DNA of 11,460 bases from Bacteroidales bacterium (lineage in GTDB: Bacteria; Bacteroidota; Bacteroidia; Bacteroidales; Muribaculaceae): positions 1 through 11,460 of the forward strand of contig CAAFXX010000124.1 in NCBI GenBank assembly GCA_900767075.1, given 5' to 3'. Positions 6,239-11,460 of the stretch are shown piece by piece. The translations under genes were made by a program, and so were the position numbers. Below the pieces are notes generated by a model that saw only the letters and a list, made by a program, of their open reading frames with translations, was not told the origin of the DNA and made no database searches. Within the stretch, counting starts at the first letter, position 1, and the number at the start of each line of letters is the position of its first letter.

Positions 6239-8119
6239 TCAATAGCCGGGATTCTGGTCTGCCGTGGATATGCCGATATTGTTGTCGATCTCTTGCTGGG
6301 GAATGGGTTTGTACCATTTGATTTCACCTTCGGCATTGCTCATGGCTGCTACAGTCTTGACTGCGCGTGAGAAGTTAAGGTTGTAACGAACCATCTGCTT
6401 TGTGCGGCGGATGTCGAGCCAGCGTGTGCGCTCTGCATATGTCTCACGGGCACGTTCATCGAGAATCATGTCGAGAGCTGTAGGTGCAAAAGATGCAGAT
6501 ATTGTGTAAGGTGTCTGATATGCTGAGAAAGAGCTGAGTGTTGCCACACCGGCACGTGCGCGGACCGCATTGACTTTTTCAAGAGCCTTGCTTTCCTGAC
6601 CCGCGAGCAGATATGCTTCTGCAGCGGTAAGGTACATCTCCGATACATGGAGCAGAGGAATGTCGCGGTAGTCCTGGTCTTTAATAACATTGCCCGACTG
6701 AGGATCGTCCCATTTCTTCACACATGTACCGCCGTTTGCTGATTGCTGAACATAGAACTGATTGAAACTCATAGTCTCGGGTTCGGGAATGGTTCCGTTG
6801 GAGTTAAAGTGCCATACAGTCACGATATCCGGACCGAGGATGGCAGCGAAAGGCTGGTTGATGCCATACTTGTTGGCTGTCTGTTCGGCTTTTGTAGGAG
6901 CTATAAGCTGATTGAGGGTCTTGTCTTTAGTTGTTTCCATGAATTTTCGGAGGTCAGCTTCGACTTCCTCGTTGGTTGCGGTCTGAGGATAGAAACGCAT
7001 ACCGAGAGGCTGTGCCTCGAGTTCTTTCTGAGAGCATACCCAGGGTGCGAGGTATCCGATCTTAGGCCATTTTGCGGTAAGGTCGTTGACAATCGGATTG
7101 TACATCGTTGTCATGAAGGTTGCATCGAAACGTGTGTCGCCCTCTTCCCACAATCCGAGTGACTTCTGTGACATACCATGGCGACCACCCGATGAAGTAC
7201 CCTTCATACCGGTGACAACACAGTTGCCATAATATGCAAGATAGTCGTTCTGGAGAGAATGACCGCCTGTTTCCTTATCGCCGGGGAATGTCTCGCGATC
7301 GTACTGTACTGAGAAAATCTCTTCGGCATTACCCTCATTATATGGACTCCATTTATCGGCGAAAGGCATTGTGAGCTGTATGCCGTTGATTGCCTTCTCC
7401 GCCCACTCGGCAGCCGTTGCGAACATTGTTGTGCTCTTCACATTATAAGTGCCTTGTTCGGCACTTATAAGCTCAGTGTCGAGATCCCATGCTGCGGCAA
7501 GGGCAATCTTTGCGGCAAGAGCAGCTACTGCCTGCTTTGACGCGGTGCCGTTGTGGGCGCTTACAGCGGGAAGCTGCGAATTGTTATAGAGATCCGAAAG
7601 GTCATTCAGAAGTGCGGGATATATTTCGCTAAGTGGCGTACGCGGATAGTCACGTTCAGCGCTGTTTACATAATAGTCTACGTAGGGTACTGGTCCATAC
7701 TGTTGGGTCAGGAAATAGTAGACAAGGTCGCGCAGGAAACGTCCTTCTGCGCCAAGCTGTGTATCAGCACCCGCATAATGCATAAGGGCATTGGCATGGT
7801 TGATTGCCGAATAGCAGTTCTTGTAATAATCCGTTACATCCTTGGTTTCAGGATTGACATTGAATGTAGCGAAATCACCGTCATTGGCAGCGCGTGCGTC
7901 GATGTAGAGGTCAGCCTGTTCGTCGGTCATGCTGATTACCGTGGCGAGGGCACGGAGGTCATTATAGCTCGTGGCTCTCAGAACGGAAGGATCGCTTTCT
8001 GCATATTTATTGAAGTCCTGATTGCCGTTAGTCTTGTCCTTAGCGTCCAGAAAATCTGAACATCCTATGAGCGGGAGAACGGATGCCACGGCAAAGGCTG
8101 TATATATTAACTTTTTCAT
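6239..8119 (-). CDS. susD: SusD-family (RagB/SusD) surface glycan-binding lipoprotein
   Basis: This 626-residue lipoprotein would form the hinged lid over the SusC channel and bind oligosaccharide at the cell surface. The signal peptide ends in the lipobox LIGC with cysteine 20, then SDFLDAKDK, typical of SusD proteins. The N-terminal SusD-like region covers roughly residues 20-240 (KNCYSAINHANALMHY, then GRFLRDLVYYFLTQQYGPVPYVD). The C-terminal RagB/SusD region has SEMYLTAAEAYLLAG (493-507), then ALEKVNAVRARAG and DERARETYAERTRWLDIRR (554-572), all family hallmarks. Length is slightly above the usual 500-600. The ATG at 8119 lies 12 bases after the SusC stop, so the two are translationally close and cotranscribed. 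The specific glycan is inferred from the nearby pectin lyases, not from the sequence. Confidence 0.95.
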   Translation of the reverse strand: MKKLIYTAFAVASVLPLIGCSDFLDAKDKTNGNQDFNKYAESDPSVLRATSYNDLRALATVISMTDEQADLYIDARAANDGDFATFNVNPETKDVTDYYKNCYSAINHANALMHYAGADTQLGAEGRFLRDLVYYFLTQQYGPVPYVDYYVNSAERDYPRTPLSEIYPALLNDLSDLYNNSQLPAVSAHNGTASKQAVAALAAKIALAAAWDLDTELISAEQGTYNVKSTTMFATAAEWAEKAINGIQLTMPFADKWSPYNEGNAEEIFSVQYDRETFPGDKETGGHSLQNDYLAYYGNCVVTGMKGTSSGGRHGMSQKSLGLWEEGDTRFDATFMTTMYNPIVNDLTAKWPKIGYLAPWVCSQKELEAQPLGMRFYPQTATNEEVEADLRKFMETTKDKTLNQLIAPTKAEQTANKYGINQPFAAILGPDIVTVWHFNSNGTIPEPETMSFNQFYVQQSANGGTCVKKWDDPQSGNVIKDQDYRDIPLLHVSEMYLTAAEAYLLAGQESKALEKVNAVRARAGVATLSSFSAYQTPYTISASFAPTALDMILDERARETYAERTRWLDIRRTKQMVRYNLNFSRAVKTVAAMSNAEGEIKWYKPIPQQEIDNNIGISTADQNPGY

Positions 8120-8131
8120 TTTACTCAGAGA

Positions 8132-11100
8132 TTAGAATGTGATGTTTGCACCGAACTGGTAGCCTACAATGCTCGGACCGTCATTCTTGCCGGCAGCCTG
8201 GGCCCATTCGGGATCGAAACCTTTGTACTTTGTCCAGACGAAAGGATTGGTGATGTTGATGTAGAGACGGAGGTTCTTGCAACCGAACTTGTCAAGGATA
8301 CCCTTCGCGAAGGTATAACCGAGCGAGATGTTTTGAACCTTCACGTAAGAAGCATCTACGAATGAATGAGCTTCCTTGTAATAAGCGTTGACAATGCCGA
8401 GCCCGTCGCCGAAACCACTGTTAGGGAAAGGATAGTCGCCATAGTGAGTCTGGGTCTGGTAAACGGGGTTGATGAATGTTCCGTCAGGATTGACACCGCC
8501 GACATCCACGAGTGTACCGGCAGGAATGTAGTAGTCCATAGCCATCTTGCCGCGGCCGCGATCATGATAGTCGAAGTAGTCACCGTTCATAAAGGGTGAA
8601 TAAACCTTTTGACCCTGCTTTGTGAAGATAGAGAACGAGAAGTCGATGATACCGCCGTTCTTAGGAGCTGTGTATGAAAGCGTAGAGGTGATGCTTCCTT
8701 GCCATTTGGGGTTGGTGTTGTAGATAACCTTATCGGCATCGTCCCATTTGCCGTCGCCGTTCACGTCGCGTACGATAGGCTGACCTTCGGTAAGTCCGTA
8801 AGCCTTATAATAGTAGTCATACTCCTTAACTTGGTCGCCGGGTGTGAACCCGCTTCTTCGGGCAATATCATTGTCAGGAACAGTCATCATGCGGTCGGAA
8901 ATGATTCCGTCGAATGCATAACCATAGGCGTTGTTGACGGGATGGTTGAGGAATAGGCTCTTTTCAATGCCATTGACGAGTCTATCTGAAACACCGTTAA
9001 GCTGGAGCACCTTGTTGTAGTTGTGTGAGAACATGAAACTTGTCGTCCAGTTCCAGCTGCGGGTCTGGATATTGCGGGTCGTAAGAGCAATCTCGACACC
9101 GGTGTTGCGTACACTGCCGATATTGGTGGTCATCTTTCCACCGCCTGCAATGAAGGGAAGGTCTACCTCAAAGAGAAGATCGTAAGACTTTTTGTTGTAG
9201 AAGTCGATAGAACCGGAGATTCGGTCGTTGAGGAAACCAAAGTCAATACCTGCATCGAACTCATGTGATTTCTCCCATTTGATATCCGGGTCGACAACTC
9301 CCGAAGGATAGAAGCCTTGGCTGAGATTTGATCCGAAAGGATAATAAACGGGACCCTTGATGCCTACGATTGTAGCATAGTCTTTTACTGAGTTGTTACC
9401 AGTCAGACCATAAGATAAGCGGAGCTTAAGGTTGCTCAGCCATGTCATCTGCATGAATTTTTCTTCGGAGATACGCCAAGCTGCTGCCACCGAGGGGAAG
9501 CTGCCCCATTTATTGCCCTCTCTGAATCGTGAAGAACCATCCCAACGGATTGTGGCCGTGAGGAGGTAACGACCCATGAGGTTGTAGTTTGCGCGGAGTG
9601 CCCATGACTGAAGGCTGTGCATTTTGTACGAAGATTTGGATTCCTTGGCATCATATTCACCTGACCCCATGTTCCACCAGTCTGAGCCCTCGACAACGCC
9701 TGAAGATCTCCACTGATAATTAGAGCCCTGAGCCTTTTCTGCTGAATAAAGAGCCATGATGTTGATGCCGTGTTCACCGAACGTACGGTCGAATGTCAGC
9801 ATGTTGTCCCATGTCCAACCATATTCAGTATTGTTGATTACCTGTGCATAACGAACATCGTTGTCTACATAGGTTTGACCTGTCTTGGGATTAGTATAGC
9901 CTACATAAACTCCGTCGCGATAGTTCTCATAATCTGGCATGAATGTCGATTTGAATACAAGACCTGGGATGATGGTGAACTGTGCGTAGATATTACCGAG
10001 TGCACGGAATGATTTGCGCTTGTGACTCTCGTTCCTCATACGGTCCATTGGGTTGATGAAGTCGGAGAACTGGTTGCCGTTCGTGCCCAGGGTTGCCTTG
10101 TTGCCGGGGAAGTGCTGGATCTCGCCATCCTCAGTGTAAGGAATCATGAAAGGATTTACACGATAAGCCTGGCTGATGGCATCATCCGAAGCATATGAGT
10201 TGTTAATCTTTGAGAGATTGAAGTTGATACCAGCACTGAACCAGCTTGTAATCTTTGCGTCAACCGATCCTTTGAAAGAGTAGGTTGTCTTACCGTCACC
10301 TTCATAGATGCCTTTTTCATCGTTGTATCCTAAACCGAAGTGGTAGCTGGCTGTCTCGCTTGCACCGCTGACTGAAACGAAATGGTTCTGCTGATGACCG
10401 TTGCCTGTGACGAGATCAGGCCAGTCGGTTGTGGCGCCATCGGCAAGCATCTGCTTAAGGATATAAGGAGAGGTGAGGTCGTTGTCAAGCTGCTGGATAA
10501 GAGCCTGTCCAACACCATTTGATTGGGGAAGCATCTGGAACGGTGTCTGGGGCTGCCAGTTGTTGTCACCGCCGACAGGGCTGAGGAATTTCAGGAAACG
10601 GTACTGATACCACTGGTTGCCGTCCATAAAGTCCGGCATGCGGGCAACTTTCGAAATACCGTAGTATCCGTCGTAAGATACCTGAGCCTTAATGCTCTTG
10701 TTGACGTTTGTGCCACTTTTTGTGGTGATGATGACGACGCCGGCTGTTGCACGAGAACCGTAGATGGCGGTTGAAGATGCATCCTTCAGCACGTCGATCT
10801 GCTCGATATCCTGCGGGTTGAGAAAGTTGATATCTTTAGTTATGATACCGTCGACAACATAAATAGGTTTTGTGTCACCTTGAATTGATGATTTACCACG
10901 GATTTCAATTTCAATGTCACCGTTGGCACGACCAGAAGCCTTGGAGATGTTTACACCTGGAATTGAACCCTGAAGATTCTCAAGAATTGTGGAGGCCCCC
11001 TTTGCGTTAAGTGCTTCGGTATCTATAGAAGAAATCGAACCGGTAAGGTCGCTCTTCTTTACTGTACCGTAACCTATCACAACGAGGTCGTTAAGGGTCT

Positions 11101-11440
11101 GCTCTGAGTCGGAAAGCATGGCGTCGATGCGGGGCTGTCCCATCACGTTGATGGTCTGAGGTTGATATCCGACATAGGAGAAGGAAAGTTTACCCTTTGC
11201 GGGCACGTTGTTAAGACGGTAATTGCCGTCGAGATCAGTGGCTGTACCGATTGTAGTACCGTCCACCTTGACTGTAACCCCGATAAGAGGTTCTCCGGAT
11301 TCGTCGGTGACCGTACCTGTCACGGTGAGGGTCTGGGCGAAGCCGGGAATCGCAACCATCAAGGCTACCAGAGTCAGGAACACTTTCCGCAAGAGCGAAG
11401 AAGCTCCGGACTTCTTTTCCGGTAATGCTAATTCATGATT
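8132..11440 (-). CDS. susC: SusC-family TonB-dependent outer membrane transporter, N-terminus cut off
   Basis: The frame continues past the true sequence into adapter bases at 11441-11460. A reading that begins with GTG at 11455 (MLFRS) is therefore false, and the genuine start is off the contig. The first real residues are NHELALPEKKSG. Numbering below counts from that false start. The signal peptide core LLRKVFLTLVALMVAIPGFA is at 21-40. A CarboxypepD-regulatory-like domain lies at about 43-125 (VTGTVTDESGEPLIGVTVKV). The SusC hallmark VVIGYGTVKKSDLTGS is at 125-140. The plug ends with IYGSRATAGVVIITTKSG at 231-248, and the 22-strand barrel ends in ANITF. No STN domain stands between signal peptide and plug, so direct signalling to an anti-sigma factor is unlikely. 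A loop motif DVNGDGKWDDADK is seen in many SusC proteins. It imports oligosaccharides with energy from TonB, together with the SusD 12 bases downstream. The promoter is not in the window. Confidence 0.95.
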   Translation of the reverse strand, partial: NHELALPEKKSGASSLLRKVFLTLVALMVAIPGFAQTLTVTGTVTDESGEPLIGVTVKVDGTTIGTATDLDGNYRLNNVPAKGKLSFSYVGYQPQTINVMGQPRIDAMLSDSEQTLNDLVVIGYGTVKKSDLTGSISSIDTEALNAKGASTILENLQGSIPGVNISKASGRANGDIEIEIRGKSSIQGDTKPIYVVDGIITKDINFLNPQDIEQIDVLKDASSTAIYGSRATAGVVIITTKSGTNVNKSIKAQVSYDGYYGISKVARMPDFMDGNQWYQYRFLKFLSPVGGDNNWQPQTPFQMLPQSNGVGQALIQQLDNDLTSPYILKQMLADGATTDWPDLVTGNGHQQNHFVSVSGASETASYHFGLGYNDEKGIYEGDGKTTYSFKGSVDAKITSWFSAGINFNLSKINNSYASDDAISQAYRVNPFMIPYTEDGEIQHFPGNKATLGTNGNQFSDFINPMDRMRNESHKRKSFRALGNIYAQFTIIPGLVFKSTFMPDYENYRDGVYVGYTNPKTGQTYVDNDVRYAQVINNTEYGWTWDNMLTFDRTFGEHGINIMALYSAEKAQGSNYQWRSSGVVEGSDWWNMGSGEYDAKESKSSYKMHSLQSWALRANYNLMGRYLLTATIRWDGSSRFREGNKWGSFPSVAAAWRISEEKFMQMTWLSNLKLRLSYGLTGNNSVKDYATIVGIKGPVYYPFGSNLSQGFYPSGVVDPDIKWEKSHEFDAGIDFGFLNDRISGSIDFYNKKSYDLLFEVDLPFIAGGGKMTTNIGSVRNTGVEIALTTRNIQTRSWNWTTSFMFSHNYNKVLQLNGVSDRLVNGIEKSLFLNHPVNNAYGYAFDGIISDRMMTVPDNDIARRSGFTPGDQVKEYDYYYKAYGLTEGQPIVRDVNGDGKWDDADKVIYNTNPKWQGSITSTLSYTAPKNGGIIDFSFSIFTKQGQKVYSPFMNGDYFDYHDRGRGKMAMDYYIPAGTLVDVGGVNPDGTFINPVYQTQTHYGDYPFPNSGFGDGLGIVNAYYKEAHSFVDASYVKVQNISLGYTFAKGILDKFGCKNLRLYINITNPFVWTKYKGFDPEWAQAAGKNDGPSIVGYQFGANITF

Positions 11441-11460
11441 AGATCGGAAGAGCACACGTC
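11441..11460. other. Illumina TruSeq adapter remnant (artefact)
   Basis: The final 20 bases, AGATCGGAAGAGCACACGTC, equal the first 20 bases of the standard Illumina TruSeq read-1 adapter. They are not part of the genome. In reverse they supply a GTG codon and the residues MLFRS in frame with SusC. The boundary could shift by a base or so if the genome happens to share the first adapter base. Confidence 0.97.

Noticed and set aside
11453..11455. GTG start codon for SusC giving MLFRSNHELA
   Set aside because: The codon and the next four lie in Illumina adapter sequence, so this start does not exist in the organism.

Overview
This window is a piece of a pectin-directed polysaccharide utilization locus (PUL) from a member of the Bacteroidales. 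The evidence is an adjacent SusC/SusD pair, surface lipoproteins with acidic residues just after the lipidated cysteine, three polysaccharide lyase genes, and one exact match to the Bacteroidales promoter (TTTG, 19 bases, TAAATTTG). The roughly half-GC coding sequence and the short C-terminal tails would suit Muribaculaceae better than Bacteroides, but the genus cannot be fixed from the sequence alone. Both ends cut through genes. The last 20 bases (11441-11460) are Illumina adapter sequence, not genome, so this is a draft or metagenomic contig.

Layout from left to right. 1-555 (+) is the C-terminal third of a PL11 rhamnogalacturonan lyase. 556-717 is a convergent intergenic region with a 78-bp nested inverted repeat (REP-like) and a strong bidirectional terminator. 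On the minus strand, 718-2562 and 2618-4414 are two tandem secreted PL1-type pectate lyases with calcium-binding DTDGDG segments near their C-termini. 4415-4686 is a control region holding the promoter of the PL1 pair and the terminator of the unit upstream. 4687-5631 is a secreted protein of unknown family. 5727-6203 is a small lipoprotein of unknown function. 6239-8119 is SusD. 8132-11440 is SusC, missing its extreme N-terminus at the contig end.

The minus strand probably carries two transcription units: SusC-SusD-lipoprotein-secreted protein, ending at the hairpin 4625-4657, and PL1-PL1, starting from the promoter 4494-4524 and ending at the terminator 663-698. The model is that secreted or surface PL1 enzymes cut homogalacturonan, PL11 cuts the rhamnogalacturonan I backbone, SusD and the small lipoprotein hold fragments on the surface, and SusC imports them through the outer membrane with TonB energy. 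No regulator (HTCS, ECF sigma or SusR) lies in the window.

Most of the window is ordinary PUL biology. The points most worth a second look are the adapter that creates a false SusC start, the two classes of C-terminal tail shared by four secreted proteins, the REP-like repeat, two intercistronic hairpins placed 10-11 nt after stop codons, and the unrecognised 314-residue secreted protein. I found no strong sign of an undescribed system beyond these.
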